From Pseudomonas pudica (GTDB lineage Bacteria; Pseudomonadota; Gammaproteobacteria; Pseudomonadales; Pseudomonadaceae), in NCBI RefSeq assembly GCF_015680405.1, contig NZ_JADLJS010000005.1:1-64000 (forward strand): a DNA stretch of 64,000 nt. Reading direction: 5' to 3'. Shown piece after piece: positions 48,936 through 57,118 of the stretch. The translations under genes were made by a program, and so were the position numbers. The notes beneath the pieces are model-generated. The model had not been told where the DNA came from, searched no databases, and saw nothing but the letters and a program-made list of their open reading frames with translations. Positions within the stretch are counted from its first letter, which is position 1, and the number at the start of each line of letters is the position of its first letter.

Positions 48936-50237
48936 TCAAGCCTCGCTCATTTCTTCCAGCCGACGCGGCACAGGCTCTTGCGATACGCGCCCGCTCAACC
49001 CCACCCGCATGTCATTGCCACTCGGCTGCTGATACAAACTCAGCCCGAACTCCGGCAACACCGCCAGCAGATAATCGAAGATATCCCCCTGAATCCGCTC
49101 GTACTCAGCCCACGCCGTGGTAGTGGTAAAGCAGTAGATCTCCAGCGGTACACCCTCGGCGGTGGTCTGCATCTGCCGGACCATGCAGGTCATGTTCGGG
49201 TGCACGTTGGGGTGGTTTTTCAGGTAGGCCAGGGCGAATGCCCGGAAGGTGCCGATGTTGGTCAGCTTACGGCGGTTGGCCGACAGCTCGGCCACTGGCC
49301 CCAGGGCCTCGTTCCAGCTTTGCAGTTCCTGGCGCTTGCCCGCCAGGTAGTCGCGCAGAAGGCTGACCTGGGTGAGTCGCTGTTCTTCCTCGCGAGTCAG
49401 GAACCCCACGCCGGCCGCGTCGATGAACAGGCTGCGCTTGATGCGCCGGCCACCGGACTGCTGCATACCGCGGTAGTTGCGGAACGACTCGCTCATCAGG
49501 CGCCAGGTGGGGATGGAGACGATGGTCTTGTCGAAGTTCTGCACCTTCACGGTGTGCAGGGTGATGTCCACCACATCACCGTCGGCGCCCACCTGGGGCA
49601 TTTCGATCCAGTCGCCCACGTGCAGCATGTCGTTGCTGGTCAGCTGCACACTGGCGACGAACGACAGCAGGGTGTCCTTGTACACCAACAGCAGCACCGC
49701 CGACATGGCACCCAGGCCCGACAGCAGCAACAGCGGCGAGCGGTCGATCAGGGTGGCGACGATGACGATGGAGGCGAAAATCCACAGCATCATCTTGGCC
49801 AGCTGCACGTAGCCCTTGATCGAACGGGTGCGGGCGTGTTCGGTGCGGGCATAGATGTCGAGCAGGGCATCCAGCAGGCACGACAGCGCCATGGTCATGA
49901 ACAGCAGGGTAAAGGCCAGGGCAACATTGCCGAGGAAGTGCTGGGCGGTGTCGGACAGCTCGGGCACCAGTTTCAGGCCGAACTGCAGCACCAGTGATGG
50001 CGTGGTCTGTGCCAGGCGGTGGAACACCTTGTTGTTGCGCAGGTCGTCCAGCCACTTCAGCGCTGGCTGGCGGGCCAGCAGGCGGGCGCCATGCAGCACC
50101 AGGAAGCGTGCCAGGCGGCCGATCACCAGGGAAAGGAGCAGCAGCACCGCCAGGCCGATGGCCGCGTGCAGCATCGGATGTTGGTCAAGGGTGCCCCACA
50201 GGTCGAGGGAGTCACGCCAGATTCGTTGGATATCCAT
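48936..50237 (-). CDS. MscS-family mechanosensitive channel, YbdG-like
   Basis: 433 residues, inner membrane. About five N-terminal helices (to about residue 165) precede the pore helix and MscS beta domain (LLVYKDTLLSFVASVQLTSNDML, then VGDWIEMPQVGADGDV). An extended C-terminal cytosolic domain of the YbdG type follows. Such miniconductance channels open on hypo-osmotic shock and release solutes. It is divergent from the helicase gene. A REP pair follows the stop immediately. Confidence 0.9.
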   Translation of the reverse strand: MDIQRIWRDSLDLWGTLDQHPMLHAAIGLAVLLLLSLVIGRLARFLVLHGARLLARQPALKWLDDLRNNKVFHRLAQTTPSLVLQFGLKLVPELSDTAQHFLGNVALAFTLLFMTMALSCLLDALLDIYARTEHARTRSIKGYVQLAKMMLWIFASIVIVATLIDRSPLLLLSGLGAMSAVLLLVYKDTLLSFVASVQLTSNDMLHVGDWIEMPQVGADGDVVDITLHTVKVQNFDKTIVSIPTWRLMSESFRNYRGMQQSGGRRIKRSLFIDAAGVGFLTREEEQRLTQVSLLRDYLAGKRQELQSWNEALGPVAELSANRRKLTNIGTFRAFALAYLKNHPNVHPNMTCMVRQMQTTAEGVPLEIYCFTTTTAWAEYERIQGDIFDYLLAVLPEFGLSLYQQPSGNDMRVGLSGRVSQEPVPRRLEEMSEA

Positions 50238-50379
50238 GGGCTTGCGTACAGTCTTGTTGCTAAACGAAGCGCCATTAGAGCCCGGATGGCGACAAAGTTG
50301 CCAAAAGAAATTCGGCTAAGGCGGCAGAAAACGTTACCCTATGCAACTGAATTTTCCGCACTTGCCTGAGGTTACCTCC

Positions 50380-51702
50380 GTGTTCTCCCAATTCGCCCTG
50401 CACGAACGCCTGCTTAAAGCCGTGGCCGAGCTTAACTTTGTCGAGCCAACCCCGGTGCAGGCCGCGGCCATCCCCCTGGCCCTGCAAGGGCGTGACCTGC
50501 GCGTGACCGCGCAGACCGGCAGCGGCAAGACCGCGGCCTTCGTGCTGCCACTGCTCAACCGCCTGGTCGATCTGCGCGAGCGCCGCGTGGAGATCCGCGC
50601 GCTGATCCTGCTGCCGACCCGTGAACTGGCCCAGCAGACCCTCAAGCAGGTACAGCTGTTCTCCCAGTTCACCTACATCAAGTCGGGCCTGGTTACCGGC
50701 GGTGAAGACTTCAAGGAACAGGCCGCCATGCTGCGCAAGGTGCCGGATGTGCTGATCGGCACCCCGGGCCGCCTGCTCGAGCAGCTCAATGCCGGCAACC
50801 TCGACCTGTCCCACGTGCAGGTACTGATCCTCGACGAAGCCGACCGCATGCTCGACATGGGCTTTGCCGAAGACATGGAGCGCCTGTGCAAGGAGTGCGA
50901 GAACCGCCAGCAGACCCTGCTGTTCTCCGCCACCACCGGTGGTGCTGCCCTGCGCGACATCATCGGCAAGGTGCTCAAAGACCCAGAGCACCTGATGCTC
51001 AACAGCGTCTCGCAGCTGGCCGAAGGCACCCGCCAGCAGATCATCACCGCTGACCACGACCAGCACAAAGAGCAGATCGTGCAGTGGCTGCTGGCCAACG
51101 AAACCTTCGACAAGGCGATCATCTTCACCAACACCCGCGCCCTGGCCGACCGCATCTACGGCCACCTGGTGGCCAAGGACGTGAAGGCCTTCGTGCTGCA
51201 CGGCGAGAAGGACCAGAAGGACCGCAAGCTGGCCCTGGACCGCTTCAAGCAGGGCAGCTCCAAGGTACTGGTGGCTACCGACGTTGCGGCCCGTGGCCTG
51301 GACATCGACGGCCTGGACCTGGTGATCAACTTCGACATGCCGCGAAGCGGTGACGAGTACGTGCACCGTGTAGGCCGTACCGGCCGTGCCGGTGGCGAAG
51401 GCCTGGCGATCTCGCTGATCACCCACAACGACTGGAACCTGATGTCGAGCATCGAACGCTACCTCAAGCAGCAGTTCGAGCGCCGGGTGATCAAGGAAGT
51501 GAAGGGCACCTACAGCGGGCCGAAGAAGGTCAAAGCCTCGGGCAAGGCAGCTGGCAGCAAGAAGAAAAAGGTCGAGAAGAAGACCGGCGACAAGAAGGCG
51601 GCCGCCAAGCGCAAGCCAACCGCCAAGCCGAAGGCCAATGCACCGCTGGCCAGCGCTGACGGCCTGGCGCCGCTGAAGAAGCGCAAGCCTGCGGCTGAGT
51701 AA
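50380..51702 (+). CDS. DEAD-box RNA helicase
   Basis: 440 residues. Q motif and Walker A AQTGSGKT (about residue 44), DEAD in LDEADRMLDMG (about 153), SAT in LLFSATT, motif VI HRVGRTGRAGG. A lysine-rich tail (KKKKVEKKTGDKKAAAKRK) should bind RNA non-specifically. It is SrmB/RhlE-like, likely in ribosome assembly or cold adaptation; paralogue identity is not certain. GTG 50380 is preferred because TGAGG lies eight bases upstream. The ATG at 50341 has no SD. Confidence 0.92.
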   Translation: MFSQFALHERLLKAVAELNFVEPTPVQAAAIPLALQGRDLRVTAQTGSGKTAAFVLPLLNRLVDLRERRVEIRALILLPTRELAQQTLKQVQLFSQFTYIKSGLVTGGEDFKEQAAMLRKVPDVLIGTPGRLLEQLNAGNLDLSHVQVLILDEADRMLDMGFAEDMERLCKECENRQQTLLFSATTGGAALRDIIGKVLKDPEHLMLNSVSQLAEGTRQQIITADHDQHKEQIVQWLLANETFDKAIIFTNTRALADRIYGHLVAKDVKAFVLHGEKDQKDRKLALDRFKQGSSKVLVATDVAARGLDIDGLDLVINFDMPRSGDEYVHRVGRTGRAGGEGLAISLITHNDWNLMSSIERYLKQQFERRVIKEVKGTYSGPKKVKASGKAAGSKKKKVEKKTGDKKAAAKRKPTAKPKANAPLASADGLAPLKKRKPAAE

Positions 51703-51720
51703 CCTTCAGTATCGCTGTTG

Positions 51721-51819
51721 GTTTCTTCGCGGGCACGCCCGCTCCCACAGGATAATCACAGATCGAAGGCTGTGTTGTCCAAGTGGGAGCGGGCGTGCCC
51801 GCGAAGAGGCCAGCACAGG
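51721..51819. repeat. Inverted pair of REP elements (GCACGCCCGC type)
   Basis: TTCTTCGCGGGCACGCCCGCTCCCACAGG is opposed by GTGGGAGCGGGCGTGCCCGCGAAGAGG. Confidence 0.85.
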
Positions 51820-51825
51820 CGACCA

Positions 51826-52098
51826 CTATTCAGCCTTTTTCTCCGCCTCTTTCAACTCCTTGATCCGCTTGTCGATCAGCTGACACTTGTCGGGCAAATC
51901 CTTGCTCGCCGTCCCAAGCTCCATCCCTTGAAGCTCGTCATTGATCTCCTTGGCCTTCTGCGGGTTCTGCTCGGTCAACTGGGTGACCAACCCGGCCAGC
52001 TCCTCGCGTTTCTGCGTCGCTTCTTCCGGGGTGCAGGCCCAGGCTGGCAGGGCGCAGAACAGGGCAGTGGCGCAGGCAATGGGCAGCAGCAGTTTCAT
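51826..52098 (-). CDS. Small secreted helical protein of unknown function
   Basis: 90 residues: signal peptide (cleavage after PAWA, residue 19) and a mature part that is almost entirely charged helix (KREELAGLVTQLTEQNPQKA, then LIDKRIKELKEAEKK), likely coiled coil, with two cysteines (ACTPEEA and DKCQL). Not recognised. GGAGGTAGGAAGG gives a strong SD for ATG 52098; the longer frame upstream is not protein-like. Confidence 0.8.
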   Translation of the reverse strand: MKLLLPIACATALFCALPAWACTPEEATQKREELAGLVTQLTEQNPQKAKEINDELQGMELGTASKDLPDKCQLIDKRIKELKEAEKKAE

Positions 52099-52334
52099 CC
52101 TTCCTACCTCCGGCGGTGGTGATGCCCGGTGGAGCATGCGCCTGGCCGTTAGTTCAGCGCCTTCGACCGGTGGCACTTCATGGTCAGCCTGTCCCCAGCT
52201 GGGCATCTGACCTAGCCTTGTGAGCCATTTGGCCAGGCCACTTCCGTCCAGGTTGTAATCCCTTTCCCAAAACCTCCTGAACCTAGTGAAGAGTGGGCGA
52301 TCGCTCCCTAGCCTTGGCCTGGATCAGGAGGTAT

Positions 52335-52356
52335 CGTATGTACAGATGTAAATACG
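52335..52356. promoter_or_regulatory. Near-perfect palindrome upstream of brnT (probable BrnA operator)
   Basis: CGTATGTACAGATGTAAATACG: 9 of 10 bases in each arm are complementary. It ends 9 bases before the brnT start, where binding of the antitoxin would repress the operon. Confidence 0.55.
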
Positions 52357-52365
52357 GAGCGTCCC

Positions 52366-52644
52366 ATGTTCTTTGAATGGGACGATGCCAAGAACCAGAT
52401 AAACATCCGCAAGCACGGCATCGACTTCAGCGATGTTCCGGATATGTTCAATCATCCGATGCTGATTCGCCGCGATGACAATCCGGACCACGATGAGGAA
52501 CGCTGGGGCTGCCTGGGCTGGCTGAAGTGTCTGATAGGCGTGGTCGTGTACACGGAAAGGCAGGGTGATGTCATTCGCATCATTTCTGCACGCAAAGCCA
52601 CCAGATGGGAGGCCAAACATTATGACCAAAGAATCGAAAACTGA
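52366..52644 (+). CDS. brnT: BrnT-family ribonuclease toxin
   Basis: 92 residues of the BrnT/RelE-like fold (FFEWDDAKNQINIRKHGIDF; VVYTERQGDVIRIISARKAT; then EAKHYDQRI). BrnT is a type II toxin that cleaves RNA and halts translation until neutralised by BrnA. The characteristic toxin-first order is present, with overlap into brnA. No frameshift is seen and the RISARKA active-site segment is intact, so it should be functional. Confidence 0.92.
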   Translation: MFFEWDDAKNQINIRKHGIDFSDVPDMFNHPMLIRRDDNPDHDEERWGCLGWLKCLIGVVVYTERQGDVIRIISARKATRWEAKHYDQRIEN

Positions 52645-52876
52645 CTGGAGTCGCCTGGCTCGACAGGACGACCAGGCTATTGATACCTCGGATATTCCTG
52701 AGCTGGATGAAAATTTCTTCCGCGAGGCTGAGCTGCGAGTTCCAGCCAAGCAGACGGTGACCATTCGCCTCGATTCCGATGTTCTCGCCTGGTTCAAAGA
52801 GCAGGGTAGCGGCTACCAGACCCGGATCAACCAGTTGCTGCGCCAGTACATGCAAGCGCAAAAACGCCAGCGCTGA
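52622..52876 (+). CDS. brnA: BrnA-family antitoxin
   Basis: 84 residues: a disordered toxin-binding N-terminus (DTSDIPELDENFFREAEL) and a ribbon-helix-helix DNA-binding C-terminus (QTVTIRLDSDVLAWFKEQG, GYQTRINQLLRQYM). It neutralises BrnT and autorepresses the operon. ATG 52622 lies inside the end of brnT (23-bp overlap), implying coupled translation; the longer frame at 52565 is within brnT. Confidence 0.92.
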   Translation: MTKESKTDWSRLARQDDQAIDTSDIPELDENFFREAELRVPAKQTVTIRLDSDVLAWFKEQGSGYQTRINQLLRQYMQAQKRQR

Positions 52877-52953
52877 GATATTTCGGAACGCCGGGCAACC
52901 TCGGCAGGTCCCAACCTGTGTACCTCTTCCGTCCACAGCAGGAGCCCGTAGCC

Positions 52954-53349
52954 ATGAGCATCGCCTACGACTGGGACCTGATCGAGCGTTTGCTGCACGA
53001 GGTGCAGAACGGCGCCGGTCACAGCTTCACGCCACGCCCCTATGCCGAGCAGCACGCTGCGGCACTGGCTGCCAAGGGGGAGCCGGTGGGCGACCTGGAC
53101 CACCTGAAAACCCGTGCCTGCGAATACGAAAGGCTGCTGTTCGAGCGTGGTTTCATCGAAACCCGGCCCGAAGAGGATGGCGGCAATGGCGAGAACTTCG
53201 TGCTGACCGAGCGCGGTTCGCGGCTGATGAGCCTGATCGACAGCAGCATTCCCGGCTTCGAGCACCCGCGCCAGGTGCTGGACGAGCAGGAGGATGCGCT
53301 GGACGAAACCACCTTCGAGCAGGTGTCGGCGAAGGCACAGATTGCCTGA
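52954..53349 (+). CDS. Small soluble protein, winged-helix-like (DUF2513-like)
   Basis: 131 residues beginning MSIAYDWDLIERLLHEVQNG, acidic, no signal or membrane segment. The N-terminal helix plus the HLKTRACEYERLLFERGFIE and NFVLTERGSRLMSLID segments resemble a winged-helix domain as in DUF2513 proteins. Function is unknown and assignment to DUF2513 tentative. Strong SD AGGAG. It lies 77 bp downstream of brnA in the same direction but does not look like a toxin-antitoxin component. Confidence 0.75.
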   Translation: MSIAYDWDLIERLLHEVQNGAGHSFTPRPYAEQHAAALAAKGEPVGDLDHLKTRACEYERLLFERGFIETRPEEDGGNGENFVLTERGSRLMSLIDSSIPGFEHPRQVLDEQEDALDETTFEQVSAKAQIA

Positions 53350-53455
53350 GGTCGTTTTGAGGCTGGCAAGGGCGGCCATGGAAACCCGATAATCGGTAGT
53401 TCCTGAACACTGCCGAGCCCTTGCCCATGCCAATGACTACCGCAGAGGCCCGCCT

Positions 53456-54382
53456 ATGAGCGCGGTCCGCAAGAACCCCGACGCCTTTGCCTTCCAGGTG
53501 ATGCTGGGGCTGTGCCTGATCTGGGGTTGCCAGCAGGTGTTGATCAAGACCGCCGCTGTCGATATCGCGCCGGTGATGCAGGCGGCCTTGCGCAATGGCA
53601 TCGCCGCCGTGCTGGTTGGCCTGATGCTGTGCTGGCGAGGGGGCTGGGAGCAGGTCGGCAGCACCTGGCGTGCCGGGGTGGTGGCGGGCGGGCTGTTCGG
53701 CCTGGAGTTCCTGTTCATTGCCGAGGGGCTGAAGCTGACCTCGGCGGCGCATATGTCGGTGTTCCTCTATACCGCGCCGGTGTTTACTGCGTTGGGCCTG
53801 CATTTCAGGTTGCCCAGCGAACGCCTGCGGCTGCTGCAATGGCTGGGGATCCTGCTGGCCTTCGGCGGCATTGCCATGGCGTTTGCCGGCGGCATGTCGT
53901 TCGAGCACATGGATGGCCGCACACTGTTGGGGGATGCCTTTGGCGTGATCGCCGGGCTGGCCTGGGGGGCGACCACGGTGGTGGTGCGTTGCTCGCGGCT
54001 GTCGGAAGCGCCGGCGACCCTGACCCTGTTCTATCAGCTGGCGGTGGGCTTTGCCGGGTTGCTGCTGATTGCCTTGCTCAGCGGCCAGATCGGCGCGGTG
54101 ACGCTGACGCCGCTGGCAATGGGCAGTGTGCTGTTCCAAGGGGTTGTGGTGTCGTTCATCAGCTACCTGACCTGGTTCTGGTTACTGCGCAAATACCTGG
54201 CGTCGAACCTGGCAGTGTTCTCGTTCATCACCCCGCTGTTCGGGGTGACCTTTGGCGTGTTGTTGCTGGATGAGCCGCTGAGCCTGAACTTTGTGGTTGG
54301 CGCGTTGATGGTGCTGCTGGGGGTGGTCCTGGTGAGTGCCGAGCCTTGGGTGAAGCAGCAGTTGCGGCGGATTGTGGGATGA
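53456..54382 (+). CDS. EamA-family exporter
   Basis: 308 residues with ten hydrophobic helices in two EamA repeats (FQVMLGLCLIWGCQQVLIK, then PVFTALGLHFRLPSERL). The family is that of inner-membrane metabolite exporters, substrate unknown. It is the fourth EamA paralogue in this window. A REP pair follows. Confidence 0.9.
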   Translation: MSAVRKNPDAFAFQVMLGLCLIWGCQQVLIKTAAVDIAPVMQAALRNGIAAVLVGLMLCWRGGWEQVGSTWRAGVVAGGLFGLEFLFIAEGLKLTSAAHMSVFLYTAPVFTALGLHFRLPSERLRLLQWLGILLAFGGIAMAFAGGMSFEHMDGRTLLGDAFGVIAGLAWGATTVVVRCSRLSEAPATLTLFYQLAVGFAGLLLIALLSGQIGAVTLTPLAMGSVLFQGVVVSFISYLTWFWLLRKYLASNLAVFSFITPLFGVTFGVLLLDEPLSLNFVVGALMVLLGVVLVSAEPWVKQQLRRIVG

Positions 54383-54389
54383 TCGATAA

Positions 54390-54498
54390 CCTGTACCGGC
54401 TTCTTCGCGGGCTTGCCCGCTCCCACAGGTATTGCACAGGTCTTGAAGATTGTGCGGCCCCTGTGGGAGCGGGCGAGCCCGCGAAAAAGCCGGCACGG
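54390..54498. repeat. Inverted pair of REP elements (TTGCCCGC type)
   Basis: CCTGTACCGGCTTCTTCGCGGGCTTGCCCGCTCCCACAGG is opposed by CCCTGTGGGAGCGGGCGAGCCCGCGAAAAAGCCGG. Confidence 0.85.
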
Positions 54499-54509
54499 GC
54501 AGCCACGAT

Positions 54510-55682
54510 TCAGGATGCTGCCTTGGCCTGACAGGCGCTACCCTGCTGTGCAGAGCTGCCAAGCAGCACCAGCCCCCCAGCCACCACCAACCCACCCGCA
54601 GCCACCATCAGCGCCGGCTGCAGCCCGCCGCTGTAATGGCTGCTGACCGCCGCCAGCAGCGGCCCGCTCAACTGCCCCAGGGCAAAGCAGGCCGTCAGCA
54701 GCCCGGCATTGCGCTGTGTGGCATGCGGCGCCAGCTCCCGCGAACGTTGCATCACCAGCTGCATGCAGGCCAGGAACGGCCCGCCACACAGCACCACGCC
54801 CAACGCCAGCCCGACACCCCCACCCATCAGGCAGGCCAGTACACCCAACCCCTGCAGCCACAGGGTGGCAGTGAGCCAGGCCGAGGTGCGGCCGCCACGC
54901 CGCAGGCTCACCAGCAGCACCCCCAGTGCCGCCGACAGGCCGAACGCCGGCCAGAACAGGTCGGCCAGCCACTGCCCGTGGAACTGCTGGTTGGCCATCT
55001 GCGACAGGAAGGTGGCCGGCAGGATGTAACCCACGCCATACAGTGCATACACCAGCCCCAGGCGGCCGATGCCGACACTGCGGGTCGGGCCCTGGCGTGC
55101 AGCTGACGGCACTGGTGCCGCTTGCAGCGCTCTTGGCAGCCAAGGCCGGACTGCCAGCAGCATCACCAGCGCGGCCACGGCATAGATCAGCCACAGTGCT
55201 GCCGAACCCAACCCCCACAGATGCGCCACCAGCGCCAGCAAGCCAGTCAGCGCGATGCCCAGGCCGGGCCCCGCGAACACCAGTGCACCCAGGCGCTGAC
55301 GGTTGTTGGCATTGGCCACCTGTTGGCTGAGGCTGGTGATCATCACCAGCACCCAGGCGCTGGCCATTCCGGTGCCAAAGCGCAGCAGCAGGTGGCTCCA
55401 GAACCCGTCTGCAGCCCATGACGCCAGGGTCAGCAGCACGCAAAGCCACAGCCCACCCTGCAGGCGCAGGCGCACATGGCCCGGCGAGCGGGCGAACATG
55501 GCATCGACCGCGCCGATGAAGTAACCCAGATAGTTGGCCGCGGCGACCAGCCCGGCGACCGTCAGATCGAACTGGCCTTCGGCGATCAGCTGCGGCAGCT
55601 GCGGGGTCAGGGCGAAACGGCCGATGCCCATGGCCATCATCAGCGCCACGGCGCTTGCCAGCAGTTGAATGAGTGGCGACAT
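54510..55682 (-). CDS. YbfB/YjiJ-family MFS transporter
   Basis: 390 residues, twelve transmembrane helices. The opening (LLASAVALMMAMGIGRFALTP) and NYLGYFIGA in helix 2 are those of the YbfB/YjiJ subgroup of the major facilitator superfamily. The substrate is unknown; export of a small metabolite is the family guess. It is divergent (106 bp) from a LysR gene that probably controls it through the palindrome at 55738-55752. Confidence 0.9.
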   Translation of the reverse strand: MSPLIQLLASAVALMMAMGIGRFALTPQLPQLIAEGQFDLTVAGLVAAANYLGYFIGAVDAMFARSPGHVRLRLQGGLWLCVLLTLASWAADGFWSHLLLRFGTGMASAWVLVMITSLSQQVANANNRQRLGALVFAGPGLGIALTGLLALVAHLWGLGSAALWLIYAVAALVMLLAVRPWLPRALQAAPVPSAARQGPTRSVGIGRLGLVYALYGVGYILPATFLSQMANQQFHGQWLADLFWPAFGLSAALGVLLVSLRRGGRTSAWLTATLWLQGLGVLACLMGGGVGLALGVVLCGGPFLACMQLVMQRSRELAPHATQRNAGLLTACFALGQLSGPLLAAVSSHYSGGLQPALMVAAGGLVVAGGLVLLGSSAQQGSACQAKAAS

Positions 55683-55737
55683 GACGATTCTCCTGCACGG
55701 ATGTAAGCGATGGCTGGCAGGTTAGGGCGGTTTCTTT

Positions 55738-55770
55738 TTCAATAAAATTGAATAATGATGATCAAGTTGT
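55738..55770. promoter_or_regulatory. LysR-type operator between MFS and lysR genes
   Basis: TTCAATAAAATTGAA (55738-55752) is a perfect 15-bp palindrome. Overlapping it, TTGA (55748-55751) and TCAA (55762-55765) form a second inverted repeat. Typical of a LysR autoregulatory/activation site. Confidence 0.5.
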
Positions 55771-55788
55771 TCTGTTTTGGAGAATGCC

Positions 55789-56682
55789 GTGGAATTCAGC
55801 CAACTGCGTATCTTCCAGGCCGTCGCCGAGGAAGGTTCGGTCACCCGTGCCGCAGAGCGCCTGCATCGAGTGCCGTCGAACCTGTCGACGCGCTTGCGCC
55901 AGCTCGAGGAGCAACTGGGTGTCGAGCTGTTCCTGCGCGAACGCCAGCGTCTGCAGCTGTCGCCGGCGGGCAAGGTGCTGCTGGATTACGCCAACCGCAT
56001 GTCAGCCTTGCGCGACGAGGCGCTGGCCGCCGTGCGGGGCGGCCAACCGGCGGGGGACTTTGTACTCGGGACCATGTACAGCACGGCGGCGACCCATTTG
56101 CCCGAGCTGCTGGCGCGTTATCACCAAGCCTACCCGGCGGTGAACCTGCAGGTGCGCGCTGCGCCCAGTGGCGAACTGCTGGAAGGCCTGCTGAACCACA
56201 CCTTGGACGCGGCACTGGTGGATGGGCCGCCGAGCCTGGCCGGGCTGGATGGCGTTCCGCTGTGTGATGAGCAGCTGGTGCTGATCACCAGCCCCGAGCA
56301 CCCAGCGGTGCTCACTGCCAAGGATGTGGCGGGCAAGGCGGTGTTCACGTTCCGCCAAGGCTGCTCGTACCGCATGCGCCTGGAGGCCTGGTATGCCCAT
56401 GCCCATACGCCCATGGGCCGGGTGATGGAGATCGAGTCGTACCAGAGCATGCTGGCCTGCGTGATCGCCGGTGCGGGCGTGGCGATGATGGCCAGGTCGA
56501 TGCTCGACAGCCTTCCCGGGCGCGACCGGGTACGGGCGCACCGACTGCAGGCGCCGTTCGATCAGGCGGTCACCTGGTTGATGTGGCGCCAGGGCATGTG
56601 CGGGGCAAATTTGCAGGCCTGGGTCGACCTGCAACAAAGCGAAACGATTAACCAGTCGTCGGAATGCGCCGTTACGGCTTGA
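55789..56682 (+). CDS. LysR-family transcriptional regulator
   Basis: 297 residues. The winged HTH at the N-terminus (GSVTRAAERLHRVPSNLSTRLRQL) is followed by a substrate-binding-protein-like effector domain. GTG 55789 has GGAG at the right distance; the TTG at 55777 would overlap that SD. It probably regulates the divergent MFS transporter. Its stop codon overlaps an ANR-type box serving the next unit. From memory it occupies the place of P. aeruginosa PA1413. Confidence 0.9.
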   Translation: MEFSQLRIFQAVAEEGSVTRAAERLHRVPSNLSTRLRQLEEQLGVELFLRERQRLQLSPAGKVLLDYANRMSALRDEALAAVRGGQPAGDFVLGTMYSTAATHLPELLARYHQAYPAVNLQVRAAPSGELLEGLLNHTLDAALVDGPPSLAGLDGVPLCDEQLVLITSPEHPAVLTAKDVAGKAVFTFRQGCSYRMRLEAWYAHAHTPMGRVMEIESYQSMLACVIAGAGVAMMARSMLDSLPGRDRVRAHRLQAPFDQAVTWLMWRQGMCGANLQAWVDLQQSETINQSSECAVTA

Positions 56683-56692
56683 TCCGTATCAA
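56679..56692 (+). promoter_or_regulatory. ANR/FNR box
   Basis: TTGATCCGTATCAA is a perfect match to TTGAT-N4-ATCAA. Centred at 56685.5, it predicts transcription from about 56727 if at -41.5, with TTTAGA (56712-56717) as a weak -10. The next downstream element is the small gene at 56807. Confidence 0.8.
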
Positions 56693-56806
56693 AATGGCCC
56701 GTATCTGTAGGTTTAGAGGCATGCGTAATACAGGACATAGGGCTATGATCTGTATGAAACATCGCAGGATTGAATTGCCGTGAGGCTGACCCGTCAAGGG
56801 GGCATT

Positions 56807-56935
56807 ATGAATAAACCACTATCCAACTGGCTCCACGACCTGGCTGTCGCCTTGGGGCTGATTCCACCACCTTTGCAGCCGGTGCCGATCCCGACTGATG
56901 AAGAGCAGCGCAAACGCCAACCGCGTCGTCGCTGA
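56807..56935 (+). CDS. 42-residue conserved-looking small protein, probable PA1414 homologue
   Basis: Starts MNKPLSNWLHDLAVALGLIP, continues PPLQPVPIPTDEEQRKR and ends in a basic PRRR tail: an amphipathic helix, a proline hinge, a charged tail. A GGGGG Shine-Dalgarno stands six bases upstream. With an ANR box before it and a strong terminator after, it forms a self-contained oxygen-regulated unit. Its position between a LysR gene and the gbu symporter matches, from memory, PA1414 of P. aeruginosa, whose transcript is very highly induced by low oxygen and gives the sRNA SicX. The peptide's role is unknown. Confidence 0.75.
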   Translation: MNKPLSNWLHDLAVALGLIPPPLQPVPIPTDEEQRKRQPRRR

Positions 56936-56942
56936 TACAGAC

Positions 56943-56980
56943 AAAGGCCGCTGCACCTGGGTGGGTGCAGCGGCCTTTTT
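56943..56980 (+). terminator. Strong rho-independent terminator
   Basis: AAAGGCCGCTGCACC and GGTGCAGCGGCCTTT form a perfect 15-bp stem with a 6-base loop, followed by a T-run. Confidence 0.92.
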
Positions 56981-57000
56981 GTGTCTGCCAGTTGTGTGTT

Positions 57001-57112
57001 GCCTGTACCGGCCTCTTCGCGGGCTTGCCCGCTCCCACAGGTACCCCATGAATTTCAAGGCTTGTGGTATCCCTGTGGGAGCGGGCGAGCCCGCGAAGAG
57101 GCCAGTTCAGGC
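57001..57112. repeat. Inverted pair of REP elements (TTGCCCGC type)
   Basis: GCCTGTACCGGCCTCTTCGCGGGCTTGCCCGCTCCCACAGG is opposed by CCCTGTGGGAGCGGGCGAGCCCGCGAAGAGGCC. Confidence 0.85.
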
Positions 57113-57118
57113 TGAAGG

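Larger units (their letters stand above)
56727..56980 (+). ncRNA. Candidate ANR-induced short transcript/sRNA (SicX-like locus)
   Basis: The predicted start about 56727 and terminator end at 56980 give an RNA of about 250 nt with an 80-nt 5' leader, the 42-codon ORF and a structured 3' end. By analogy with P. aeruginosa SicX it may act as an sRNA or be processed to one. This is inference from position and promoter, not from an alignment. Confidence 0.4.
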
